From contig NZ_JAYEEQ010000019.1 of NCBI RefSeq assembly GCF_034651555.1, positions 7,659 through 71,658 of the forward strand: a stretch of DNA of 64,000 nt, given 5' to 3'. The notes under the pieces are model-generated. The model did not search any database, was not told the DNA's origin, and worked only from the letters and a program-made list of their open reading frames with translations. Shown here piece by piece: positions 16,265-24,846 of the stretch. Source of the stretch: Aurantibrevibacter litoralis (GTDB lineage Bacteria > Bacteroidota > Bacteroidia > Flavobacteriales > Flavobacteriaceae). Position 1 is the stretch's first letter; each line of letters opens with the position of its first letter. The translations under genes were made by a program, and so were the position numbers.

Positions 16265-17944
16265 ATGGGTATGACCGCCAAATTCCCAAAACTTCTAGTA
16301 TACCTTACCGCCGCTCTTTTCGCCATTAATCTGGCGCAAAGCTATTTTACGGAACTTATTTTTGACGAAGCGTATTATTGGTATTATGCCCAACAAATGG
16401 CATGGGGGTATTTTGATCATCCCCCCATGGTCGCCTGGCTTATAAAAATTGGAGGTCTCATTTTTCCGGACGAATTGGGAGTGCGGTTTGTAAGTTGTGT
16501 GCTTTCTTCGGGAACCGTGCTTATTTTATGGCTTTTGGCAGATCATCCCAAAAAAAACAATTTTGTCGTTCATTTTTTTGTGTTGTTATTCGCCATGGTA
16601 TTGGTAAACGCCTACGGCTTTTTTACTTTGCCGGACACGCCCTTGCTTTTCTTTAGTGCCCTTTTTTTATACGCCTACAAAAAATTCCTGAACAAACCTT
16701 CATGGTTGACTGCTGTAGCCTTGGGCTTGCTCATGGCGGCACTTATGTACAGTAAATACCATGCCTTATTGGTTATTGTTTTTGTATTTCTGTCTAATGT
16801 AAAACTTATTTTTAATAAATATGCTTGGTTGGCTGTAGGCGTCGCATTGCTTGCCTTTTTGCCACACCTGCTTTGGCTTTTAGATAACGATTTTGTTTCC
16901 ATAAAGTATCATTTACAGCAAAGACCTACCCGGGCATATTCTTTTAAGGAATTTACTTTACGGTATCTCATAAATCTCATAGCCTTGTTTGGACTTACGT
17001 TTCCATGGATTTATAAGGCGCTGTTTGCTACCAAGTTTACAGATAAATTTACGAATGCCCTTTTATTTGTAACCTATGGGGTATTGCTCTTTTTCTTTGT
17101 CTCTAGCTTCTCCAAAAAAGTACAAACGCAATGGCTCGTTGTCATTTGTATTCCCTTGATCGTATTGATTTTTAGGCATTTGATCGATACCCCGAGGGAT
17201 CGAAAATGGCTTTTCAGACTCGGTATTGCCAATGGGCTATTGCTGCTCTATGCTCGGTTTGCCCTAATTTTTCCGATACTTTCTCCTGTGCCCTATGAAT
17301 CTCATGGCAATAAAAAATGGGTACAAGACATAAAATCTAAGGTGGGCGAAATGCCCGTAGTTTTTGAAAATTCGTATCGCATTGCTGCCATGTATGCCTA
17401 TTACTCGGGAAGTTTGTCGTATTCTTTTAACAATATTCGGCATAGGCTGAATCAATATTCTATTGATGATTCTGAAGCAAAAATTCAACATCAAAAAATA
17501 CTCTATGTATCGCGTTATATCTCTGAGGGCGAATTTTCTTTTTTTATTGATAACAACCCTAATTACAAGGGGAAATTTATAGATAACTTTGAATCTTATC
17601 GAAAATTACGCTGCTTTTTTGATGACACCCCTGTGTCCTTAAGAGCGGGTGAACCAATGACCATGAAAGTATATAATCCGTACACCGAAACGATACCCTT
17701 AGCAAAACTTAAATTTCATGTAGCTTATTTAAACAAATATAAACGCGTAGAAGAAATACTCCCCTTAGATATAGCCCCTAAAGCACCAAATTACACTGCC
17801 TTAAAAGCAAGGGATACCACCTATTTTTTGGTAAAAATGCCAAAGACCACATTAAAAATAGAGGAACTGGCCTATTTAAAAATTGCGATTTCTGAAAATG
17901 GCCTTTATATGGGGATTAACAGTGATAATATAAAACTAAATTAA
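16265..17944 (+). CDS. glycosyltransferase family 39 (ArnT/PMT-like membrane enzyme)
   Basis: 559 residues from ATG 16265. The first periplasmic loop has FDEAYYWYYAQQMAWGYFDHPP, the acidic signature of GT39 enzymes that take sugars from polyprenyl-phosphate donors. About eleven hydrophobic segments follow up to residue 345, then a soluble C-terminal part of about 200 residues. The lipid-linked donor may be produced by the divergently encoded mannosyltransferase at 15412. The acceptor (protein or lipid) is not known. It shares an operon with the DUF4271 and HemD-like genes, 2 bases apart. Confidence 0.82.
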   Translation: MGMTAKFPKLLVYLTAALFAINLAQSYFTELIFDEAYYWYYAQQMAWGYFDHPPMVAWLIKIGGLIFPDELGVRFVSCVLSSGTVLILWLLADHPKKNNFVVHFFVLLFAMVLVNAYGFFTLPDTPLLFFSALFLYAYKKFLNKPSWLTAVALGLLMAALMYSKYHALLVIVFVFLSNVKLIFNKYAWLAVGVALLAFLPHLLWLLDNDFVSIKYHLQQRPTRAYSFKEFTLRYLINLIALFGLTFPWIYKALFATKFTDKFTNALLFVTYGVLLFFFVSSFSKKVQTQWLVVICIPLIVLIFRHLIDTPRDRKWLFRLGIANGLLLLYARFALIFPILSPVPYESHGNKKWVQDIKSKVGEMPVVFENSYRIAAMYAYYSGSLSYSFNNIRHRLNQYSIDDSEAKIQHQKILYVSRYISEGEFSFFIDNNPNYKGKFIDNFESYRKLRCFFDDTPVSLRAGEPMTMKVYNPYTETIPLAKLKFHVAYLNKYKRVEEILPLDIAPKAPNYTALKARDTTYFLVKMPKTTLKIEELAYLKIAISENGLYMGINSDNIKLN

Positions 17945-17946
17945 TC

Positions 17947-18603
17947 ATGGAACCGCTGTTACGCCCTGTAGCACACCCGGATTGGATTACGTTACTCCTT
18001 GTAATCAGTCTTGTATTTATAACCGTTGCCAAAGGTCTTTTTTATCAGAAGTTTATGAACTTTGTGATATTACCTTTTAACAACAAGTACATTTTTATGT
18101 ACAATAAGAAAGACACCTTATTTAACGGCTTTAATCTTTTTATGAGTCTTTTTCAGCTCTTTAATTTTGCCTTGTACCTCTATTTTGCCTTTACCATTTT
18201 CGCAGATGCCACAACCCCGGCTACCGTAGCACACTATTTTTCTATTTTGCTCTTATTGTTTCTATTTCTATTGCTTAAAGTAGGTCTGCAACTCTTTAAT
18301 GCCAATATATTTGATTGGGAAAAACCCACAGTAGACATCATTTTTAAAAAACTTTCTTATTTAAACTACAGCAGTATCCTCATGTGTGCCGCTAACATTC
18401 TATATTCTTTTGTGCCAATGGATCCCAAAGTTGTGTTCTACCTAAGTCTTTTCTTAATTATACTTATAAATGTTGTTGGTTGGATCACCCTTTTGCGAAA
18501 TTATCAAAAATTGATTCTTTCCCGCTTTTTCTATTTTATTTTGTACCTTTGCGCACTTGAAATTGCACCTCTAATAATAATCGGTAGCTATCTAAAAGAT
18601 TGA
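17947..18603 (+). CDS. DUF4271 integral membrane protein
   Basis: 218 residues with about five or six membrane spans. The early KFMNFVILPFNNKYIF segment and the helix-loop order resemble Bacteroidetes DUF4271 proteins, whose function is unknown. In many flavobacteria this gene sits directly before the uroporphyrinogen-III synthase-like gene, as here: the next ATG is 5 bases beyond its stop. Confidence 0.78.
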   Translation: MEPLLRPVAHPDWITLLLVISLVFITVAKGLFYQKFMNFVILPFNNKYIFMYNKKDTLFNGFNLFMSLFQLFNFALYLYFAFTIFADATTPATVAHYFSILLLLFLFLLLKVGLQLFNANIFDWEKPTVDIIFKKLSYLNYSSILMCAANILYSFVPMDPKVVFYLSLFLIILINVVGWITLLRNYQKLILSRFFYFILYLCALEIAPLIIIGSYLKD

Positions 18604-18608
18604 GGCCT

Positions 18609-19355
18609 ATGAAAGTTAAAACGATTTTGGTTTCCCAACCAGAACCGAAAATGGAGAATTCCCCATATTCCAGACTTGTTGAAAAAGAGAAGATCACGGT
18701 AGATTTTAGGCCGTTTATTCATGTAGAAGGCGTAGATGCTAAGAATGTTAGGCAGCAAAAAATAGACCTAAACAACTACACTGCGATTATTCTTACCAGC
18801 AGAAATTCTGTGGATCATTATTTTCGCATTGCTGAGGAAATGCGTTTTAAGGTGCCAGATACTATGAAGTATTTCTGCCAGTCTGAGGCTGTTGCTTTCT
18901 ACCTTCAGAAATATGTAATTTACCGCAAAAGGAAGATCTATGTAGGAAAAATGAACTTTCCGGATCTTTCTGTGTTGTTTAAGAAATATAAGGATGAAAA
19001 ATTTCTCTTACCTTCTTCAGATGTACTAAAACCGATTGTTCCGGAAACCTTAAATGCTTTGGGACTCGATTGGAAAAGAGGCATATTTTACAAAACGGTC
19101 ATCAGCGATCTATCAGATTTACGAGATGTGTATTACGATATTTTGGTGTTTTTTAGCCCTTCCGGTATAGAATCTTTGTTAAAGAATTTTCCAGATTTTA
19201 AGCAAAATAATACCCGTATAGCTGTTTTTGGAAATTCTACAGTGAATGCGGCAACCGAAGCCGGACTTCGAATCGACATTCAGGCACCCACCCCGGAAAC
19301 ACCATCCATGACCATGGCCTTACAAAAATACATTACAAACGTTAACAAAAAATAG
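18609..19355 (+). CDS. uroporphyrinogen-III synthase family protein
   Basis: 248 residues from ATG 18609; the TTG at 18600 overlaps the preceding stop and is not needed. It has two alternating alpha/beta lobes: VKTILVSQPEP at the start, TAIILTSRNSVDHYF, KFLLPSSD, and DILVFFSPSGIESLLKNFPDF, followed by IAVFGNSTVNAATEAGL. This is the HemD pattern, which closes and isomerises hydroxymethylbilane in haem synthesis. HemD sequences are poorly conserved, so family is safer than exact activity. No other haem genes are in the window. Confidence 0.8.
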   Translation: MKVKTILVSQPEPKMENSPYSRLVEKEKITVDFRPFIHVEGVDAKNVRQQKIDLNNYTAIILTSRNSVDHYFRIAEEMRFKVPDTMKYFCQSEAVAFYLQKYVIYRKRKIYVGKMNFPDLSVLFKKYKDEKFLLPSSDVLKPIVPETLNALGLDWKRGIFYKTVISDLSDLRDVYYDILVFFSPSGIESLLKNFPDFKQNNTRIAVFGNSTVNAATEAGLRIDIQAPTPETPSMTMALQKYITNVNKK

Positions 19356-19386
19356 CGATAGGCTCTAAAAACAGGCTTTCGTCATT

Positions 19387-20997
19387 TTAAAACGCATAAC
19401 GTTGCGGTCCTCCACGACGAATCTCCTCATTAGCAAAAGCTTCATATTTCTTAAAGTTTTCCCTAAACGCATTCGAAAGCTTAAATGCGGTTTTATAATA
19501 TGCCTTATCATTATTCCAAGTAGCTCTCGGACTTAATACCGAGGTAGGAACGCCCGGGCATTCCCTTGGCTGGGCAGTACCAAAGACAGAATGAATATGG
19601 TATTTATCGTAGGAATAAAGTCCGAGATCTCCATTTAAAGCCGCATGAATCATAGCCCGGGTATATTTTAATTTCATTCGAGTACCCACTCCATAAGGAC
19701 CTCCTGTCCATCCGGTATTCACTAACCATACATTAACACCGGATTCTTTCATTTTAGCACTTAACATTTCGGCATATTTTGCAGGATGCAGCGGCATAAA
19801 CGGCTCCCCAAAACAGGCCGAAAATGAAGGAATGGGCTCTACTACTCCGGTTTCCGTGCCGGCCACCTTAGCGGTATACCCCGAAATAAAATGATAGGCA
19901 GCCTGGCTGGGTGTAAGTTTGGAAATAGGAGGTAGCACACCAAATGCATCCGCTGTTAAAAAAAAGATATTTCTTGGATTGCCTCCCATAGAGGGCTGCT
20001 TAATATTTTCGATATGATAAATAGGATAACTTACTCGTGTATTCTGCGTAATCGAAGTATCCGAAAAATGAACTACACCTTGGTTGTCCAATATTACATT
20101 TTCTAGCAAGGCGCCTTTCTTTATGGCTCCGTATATCTCTGGTTCTTTTTCCTGCGACAGATCAATCACTTTAGCATAACAACCGCCTTCAAAATTAAAT
20201 ACGGTATTCTCATTATTCCAACCATGCTCATCATCCCCAATTAATTTTCGGTGAGGATCGGCAGACAAAGTTGTCTTTCCTGTGCCCGACAACCCAAAGA
20301 ATATGGCAGTTTGCCCATCTTCGCCCACATTGGCCGCACAATGCATAGGCAAAGTATTTTTATACACCGGAAGCACAAAATTTAGCACCGAAAATATACC
20401 CTTTTTAATTTCACCGGTGTACCCCGTGCCCCCAATAAGGACAATTTTTTTGGTAAAATTTAAAATCGCAAAATTATGTTGTCGGGTGCCATCGGTTTCA
20501 GCATCGGCCTTAAAGCCAGGGGCATTAACCACAGTCCACTCCGGCTCAAAATTTAAGAGCTCCTCATTGGTTGGTCGTAAAAACATATTGTAGGCAAAAA
20601 GATTAGACCAAGGGTATTCGTTAATGACCCTTATATTCATCCTGTAATTGGCATCGGCACAGGCATAACAATCGCGCACAAAGAGTTCTTTGTCATCTAA
20701 ATACTGAATCACTTTAGCATACAAGGCATCAAACTTAGCAGCGTTGAATGGAATATTTACATCGCCCCAACTAACGGTATCCCTAGTAATGGAATCCTTT
20801 ACAATAAACCTGTCCTTTGGCGATCTTCCGGTAAATTCCCCGGTATTTATGGCTAAGGCACCCGAAGAGGCCTCTTGCCCCATATCTTTGGCTATAGAAA
20901 TTTGATGCAACTCGTCCGGAGGCAACTGATAATACCATTTGGCATTCGACAATCCGTACGATTGTAATGAAATTGGTTTAATAGGTCTGTGTGGCAT
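19387..20997 (-). CDS. pckA: phosphoenolpyruvate carboxykinase (ATP)
   Basis: 536 residues from ATG 20997; an upstream start at 21051 would add 18 residues not typical of the family. Motifs: FTGRSPKDRFI, the kinase P-loop GLSGTGKTTLSADP, IGDDEHGW and the C-terminal GVGTRMKLKYTRAMI. The enzyme converts oxaloacetate and ATP to phosphoenolpyruvate in gluconeogenesis. It is a single gene read towards the HemD-like gene. No clear TAnnTTTG box was found upstream. Confidence 0.95.
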   Translation of the reverse strand: MPHRPIKPISLQSYGLSNAKWYYQLPPDELHQISIAKDMGQEASSGALAINTGEFTGRSPKDRFIVKDSITRDTVSWGDVNIPFNAAKFDALYAKVIQYLDDKELFVRDCYACADANYRMNIRVINEYPWSNLFAYNMFLRPTNEELLNFEPEWTVVNAPGFKADAETDGTRQHNFAILNFTKKIVLIGGTGYTGEIKKGIFSVLNFVLPVYKNTLPMHCAANVGEDGQTAIFFGLSGTGKTTLSADPHRKLIGDDEHGWNNENTVFNFEGGCYAKVIDLSQEKEPEIYGAIKKGALLENVILDNQGVVHFSDTSITQNTRVSYPIYHIENIKQPSMGGNPRNIFFLTADAFGVLPPISKLTPSQAAYHFISGYTAKVAGTETGVVEPIPSFSACFGEPFMPLHPAKYAEMLSAKMKESGVNVWLVNTGWTGGPYGVGTRMKLKYTRAMIHAALNGDLGLYSYDKYHIHSVFGTAQPRECPGVPTSVLSPRATWNNDKAYYKTAFKLSNAFRENFKKYEAFANEEIRRGGPQRYAF

Positions 20998-21064
20998 AAT
21001 GTTATAAAAATGAATTTGAATAAAAAATCTATTTACCATGGACAGCCGCACTAGCCTTCATGGA

Positions 21065-21457
21065 TTAGGTGTCTAAAAAAGCTCTATAGCAGCGATGCAG
21101 CAATAGGATCCAACCCAAAATAAGAAGGCTGCCACCGATGGGGGTAACAAAACCGATGCTCTTAAAATTAAAAGCGGTAAGGCTATTGGTAGCAAGCACG
21201 TATATTGATCCCGAAAATAGTACGACTCCGGCTGTAATGAAATAGAAAATCCATTTTTTAGAAGCGTCCGAAAATTGCGACGTACTCCCCAAAAAAAGTA
21301 AAAATAAGGCATGATACATTTGATAGCGTACACCGGTATCAAAGGTGTTAACCGAAGTGGCATCAACCAAAGTCCCTAAGGTGTGTGCTCCAAACGCACC
21401 CAGCACCACCGCCAGCAGACCAAAATAAGTTCCGGTCATCAAAATTGTTCTTTTCAT
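21065..21457 (-). CDS. DUF423 membrane protein
   Basis: 130 residues, four membrane spans. The LAVVLGAFGAHTLG motif near the N-terminus, YQMYHALFLLFLG in the middle and FVTPIGGSLLILGW near the end are characteristic of the DUF423 family. The family is widespread and its function is unknown. The promoter box TACATTTG lies 23 bases upstream. Confidence 0.85.
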   Translation of the reverse strand: MKRTILMTGTYFGLLAVVLGAFGAHTLGTLVDATSVNTFDTGVRYQMYHALFLLFLGSTSQFSDASKKWIFYFITAGVVLFSGSIYVLATNSLTAFNFKSIGFVTPIGGSLLILGWILLLHRCYRAFLDT

Positions 21458-21480
21458 AACTTATTTATCTATTTTTATTA

Positions 21481-21488
21481 CAAATGTA
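21481..21488 (-). promoter_or_regulatory. -7 promoter box for the DUF423 gene
   Basis: Minus-strand TACATTTG, an exact match to TAnnTTTG, in the 81-bp divergent gap shared with the saccharopine dehydrogenase gene. Confidence 0.45.
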
Positions 21489-21538
21489 ACAATATGAAGA
21501 ATTAGATTCGCTATTTTTACCAAAAGTAAGAAAACAAT

Positions 21539-22912
21539 ATGGTACGTAAAATTCTTGTGGTTGGCGCAGGCAAATCAACCTATTATTTGTTAGATTATCT
21601 TTTAGCAAAGGCAAATGATGAAAAATTGCGGCTTACTATTGCAGATCTAAAGGCGCATACCATTTCAGAAGCCATAAAGGCTCACCCTAGTTGCCATATT
21701 TTGACCTTGGATATTTTTGACAAAAAAGCCCTAGAGCAAGCAATTTTAAATGCCGATATTGTGGTATCCATGCTTCCTGCCATGTATCATATTACACTAG
21801 CCCTAGAATGTATAGCCCATAGAAAGCATTTGGTTACTGCCTCTTACGTAAGTGATGAAATAAAGAATCTCGATGCCGTAGCAAAGAAAAACGGATTGAT
21901 ATTTATGAACGAAATTGGACTGGATCCGGGTATAGATCATATGAGTGCCATGGAAGTGATAGACACCATTCGAGACAAGGGCGGAAAAATGTTACTTTTT
22001 GAATCGTTTACCGGCGGACTTGTAGCTCCGGAAAGCGATACCAACTTATGGAATTATAAATTTACTTGGAATCCTAGAAATGTAGTCATTGCGGGGCAAG
22101 GAGGTACGGCAAAATTTGTTCAGGAAGGCACTTACAAATACATACCGTATCATAAACTATTTAGAAGAACCGAATTTTTAGATATTGAAGGTTACGGCAA
22201 ATTCGAAGTCTATGCCAATAGGGATTCTTTAAAATACAAATCGATTTACGGCTTAAACGACATTTTAACTTTGTACAGAGGCACTATGCGGCGGGTAGGT
22301 TTCTCCAAGGCTTGGAATATCTTTGTGCAGCTCGGAATGACAGATGACAGTTATACCATAAAAGAGTCCGAAGGGATGTCGTATCGGCAGTTTGTAAACC
22401 TATTTTTACCCTATTCCCCTACCGATTCGGTGGAACTAAAACTGCGTCATTATCTTAAAATAGATCAGGACGATAGTATATGGGAAAAGTTATTGGAGCT
22501 GAACTTGTTTGATGCATCAAAAAAAATACCTCTAAAAAATGCCACCCCTGCGCAAATGCTGCAATCTATTTTGGAAGATAGTTGGACACTAGCCGAAACG
22601 GATAAAGATATGATTGTAATGTATCATAAATTTGGTTACGAAATAAACGGAGAAAAGCATCAGATAGATGCCAATATGGTGGTTTTGGGTGAAGATAAAA
22701 GGCATACCGCAATGGCTAAAACCGTTGGGCTTCCAGTGGCCATAGCCACCTTACTGATCCTCAACGGAAAGATAACCACTCCAGGGGTACAAATCCCCAT
22801 AAAAAAAGAGGTCTATGCCCCTATTTTGGCAGAATTAAAAACATTCGGCATCCAATTTAAAACCTACAAGGTGCCGTACCTAGGCTATAATCCCGATTCC
22901 GTTGCAGGTTAA
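21539..22912 (+). CDS. saccharopine dehydrogenase family protein
   Basis: 457 residues. N-terminal Rossmann motif VVGAGKSTYYLLDYL, then VSMLPAMYH, HLVTASYVSD and NEIGLDPGIDHMSA, the hallmark of saccharopine dehydrogenase/Lys9-type enzymes. The C-terminal half contains the domain that swaps over the active site. It would split saccharopine (or a related imine adduct) with NAD(P) in lysine metabolism. An Lrp/AsnC regulator gene follows 48 bases downstream, which fits amino-acid-responsive control. Confidence 0.85.
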   Translation: MVRKILVVGAGKSTYYLLDYLLAKANDEKLRLTIADLKAHTISEAIKAHPSCHILTLDIFDKKALEQAILNADIVVSMLPAMYHITLALECIAHRKHLVTASYVSDEIKNLDAVAKKNGLIFMNEIGLDPGIDHMSAMEVIDTIRDKGGKMLLFESFTGGLVAPESDTNLWNYKFTWNPRNVVIAGQGGTAKFVQEGTYKYIPYHKLFRRTEFLDIEGYGKFEVYANRDSLKYKSIYGLNDILTLYRGTMRRVGFSKAWNIFVQLGMTDDSYTIKESEGMSYRQFVNLFLPYSPTDSVELKLRHYLKIDQDDSIWEKLLELNLFDASKKIPLKNATPAQMLQSILEDSWTLAETDKDMIVMYHKFGYEINGEKHQIDANMVVLGEDKRHTAMAKTVGLPVAIATLLILNGKITTPGVQIPIKKEVYAPILAELKTFGIQFKTYKVPYLGYNPDSVAG

Positions 22913-22960
22913 GGTGTAAAACTATATTGCTATATTTAGCATCAAATAGTAGTTGCTCCC

Positions 22961-23431
22961 ATGAAACCAACCTCCGAAATTGTACGTTTAGATGGCATTG
23001 ACAAAAAAATTCTCAGATTTTTAATGGAAGACGCCCGAAGGCCTATTCTTGAAATTGCCAGAAGCATAGGTATTTCAGGTGCTGCCATACACCAGCGACT
23101 TCGTAAATTAGAAAATTCTGGCTTAATTACAGGATCTAAATTCGTTATAAATCCAAAAGCGATGGGGTATACTACCATGGCCTATATTGGCATTTATTTA
23201 GATAAAGCCATGAGCAATCCTGTAGCCGTAAAAGAATTAGAAAAAATACCTGAAGTGCTCGAGTGCCATTATACCACCGGAAATTGGTCTATTCTTATTA
23301 AGGTTTTATGCCGAGACAATGCGCATTTAATGCATGTACTCAATAAAAATATTCAACAAATTGAAGGGGTATCCCGAACAGAGACATTCATTTCCCTTGA
23401 TCAGCAAATTGACCGACAAATTACGATCTAA
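22961..23431 (+). CDS. Lrp/AsnC family transcriptional regulator
   Basis: 156 residues. The N-terminal winged helix-turn-helix reads DGIDKKILRFLMEDARRP with recognition helix SGAAIHQRLRKLE. The C-terminal RAM ligand-binding domain has VKELEKIPEVLECHYTTGNWS and ends with the usual ETFISLDQQID. It binds DNA as oligomers and responds to amino acids. The neighbouring saccharopine dehydrogenase gene is a natural target. A strong terminator starts 10 bases after the stop. Confidence 0.92.
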   Translation: MKPTSEIVRLDGIDKKILRFLMEDARRPILEIARSIGISGAAIHQRLRKLENSGLITGSKFVINPKAMGYTTMAYIGIYLDKAMSNPVAVKELEKIPEVLECHYTTGNWSILIKVLCRDNAHLMHVLNKNIQQIEGVSRTETFISLDQQIDRQITI

Positions 23432-23441
23432 ATGGTAAATT

Positions 23442-23475
23442 AACAAAGCCCACGGTTGCCACCGTGGGCTTTGTT
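23442..23475 (+). terminator. bidirectional terminator
   Basis: AACAAAGCCCACGG pairs perfectly with CCGTGGGCTTTGTT over 14 bp around a 6-base loop. The A-rich left arm and T-rich right arm suit termination from both sides, between the Lrp gene and the convergent Zn peptidase gene. Confidence 0.85.
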
Positions 23476-23619
23476 ACGTTTGCTTTTAATAAAAAATCCG
23501 CTCCCCAAAAAAAGAACGGATTTAGAATTTTGACTATTCCCCACCATAACAAGATCACTCTATCACTTCATAACCTAAGGTGCACTATTTCTCAATTGTT
23601 GTTTCTTGTTTTCTATTGA

Positions 23620-24315
23620 TTAATCTCTGCTGCCAAACACTTGCAATCCCCAATAAACCAAGGTAGCCAATGCGCCAATGGCAGCGACCAGATACGTCCT
23701 TGCAGCCCACTTTAAGGCATCTTCGGCGCCTGCATATTCTTGCTGACTCAGCATATTCTTGTTCTTTAACCAAGCCAATGCACGATTACTGGCATCGTAT
23801 TCTACGGGAAGCGTAACAAAGCTGAAAGCGGTGGCCAATCCCATCATTACAAGACCTGCTACTGCGATATAGAAACCTAAACCAACTCCTGCCGCAGCTC
23901 CCAAGGCCAACCCTCCGAAAACTACCCACATAGACATCCCGGAAGTTACACTAACCACCGGTACTAACTTAGATCGCATCGTAAGCCATTCATACGCCTG
24001 TGCGTGTTGCACAGCATGCCCACATTCGTGAGCAGCCACCGCAGCAGCAGCAGCGTTTCGCTGACTGTAAACCCCTTCACTTAAATTTACTGTTTTGTTT
24101 ACGGGATTGTAATGATCAGACAACATTCCCGGCGTGGAAACCACTTTTACATCACGTATACCGTGATCTGCCAACATTTTTTCGGCAATTTCTGCCCCAC
24201 TTAAGCCGTTGCGAAGATGCACCTTGGAATAATGCTTAAACTTACTTTTAAGCTTTTGACTAACCAACATGCTTACCAGCGCAATGGCTCCAATAAGTAT
24301 ATAATATCCTATCAT
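23620..24315 (-). CDS. membrane zinc metallopeptidase (YugP-like)
   Basis: 231 residues from ATG 24315; 21 extra upstream codons in the open frame lack a membrane start. An N-terminal span (IGYYILIGAIALVSMLVS) precedes the catalytic AAVAAHECGHAVQHAQAY, an HExxH-type site written H-E-C-G-H. Three further spans follow, then a cytosolic tail. Members of this family (neutral zinc metallopeptidase, formerly DUF) have no well-defined substrate. It is monocistronic and converges on the Lrp gene. Confidence 0.85.
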   Translation of the reverse strand: MIGYYILIGAIALVSMLVSQKLKSKFKHYSKVHLRNGLSGAEIAEKMLADHGIRDVKVVSTPGMLSDHYNPVNKTVNLSEGVYSQRNAAAAAVAAHECGHAVQHAQAYEWLTMRSKLVPVVSVTSGMSMWVVFGGLALGAAAGVGLGFYIAVAGLVMMGLATAFSFVTLPVEYDASNRALAWLKNKNMLSQQEYAGAEDALKWAARTYLVAAIGALATLVYWGLQVFGSRD

Positions 24316-24572
24316 AATCTTTTTTGTTTTTAAGGTAAATATACGCAATCTAAACAAAAATCTCGCCAAAACCAGCAACTGTCATGTTCATGACAAAATG
24401 TACTTTTTAAACCTCCGAAATACCTTATGATAAACCGCACTTTTTAAGTCCAACCGTCATTTGGTTTACACTTCTTAATTCATTACAATGAGGAGTATGC
24501 TGCCTAAGATCGATAGATACGTTCTCCTTCTCCACCCTTTTTAGTGAGGAAAAGCACTGCCAAATGATCTTT

Positions 24573-24827
24573 TTATTTGTATTTCAACTTTAAGAGCACA
24601 ACAAAAAGCACTAACACGGCGGTAACACCATTAGCCAAAATAATGGGAAAGCTGTTGTGATAAATGCCATATACAAGCCATAGTATAAGTCCACTGAGCA
24701 AGACCAAATCCATGGTGAGCGAAATGTCCTTGGTTGATTTGTGTCGCCAAGTTTTGTACACCTGAGGAATAAACGCCGCGGTGCTTAAGGCAGCTGCCAC
24801 AAAACCCACAATTTCAATAGCCATCAT
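24573..24827 (-). CDS. SemiSWEET sugar transporter
   Basis: 84 residues, three membrane helices, with the PQ-loop motif STAAFIPQVYKTW in helix 1 and a conserved Asn in LANGVTAVLV of helix 3. SemiSWEETs work as dimers that move sucrose or glucose across the inner membrane. It lies 19 bases downstream of leuS on the same strand, so it may be co-transcribed. The 257 bases between it and the Zn peptidase gene show no feature. Confidence 0.88.
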   Translation of the reverse strand: MMAIEIVGFVAAALSTAAFIPQVYKTWRHKSTKDISLTMDLVLLSGLILWLVYGIYHNSFPIILANGVTAVLVLFVVLLKLKYK

Positions 24828-24846
24828 ACCCTATAAAATTTCTACA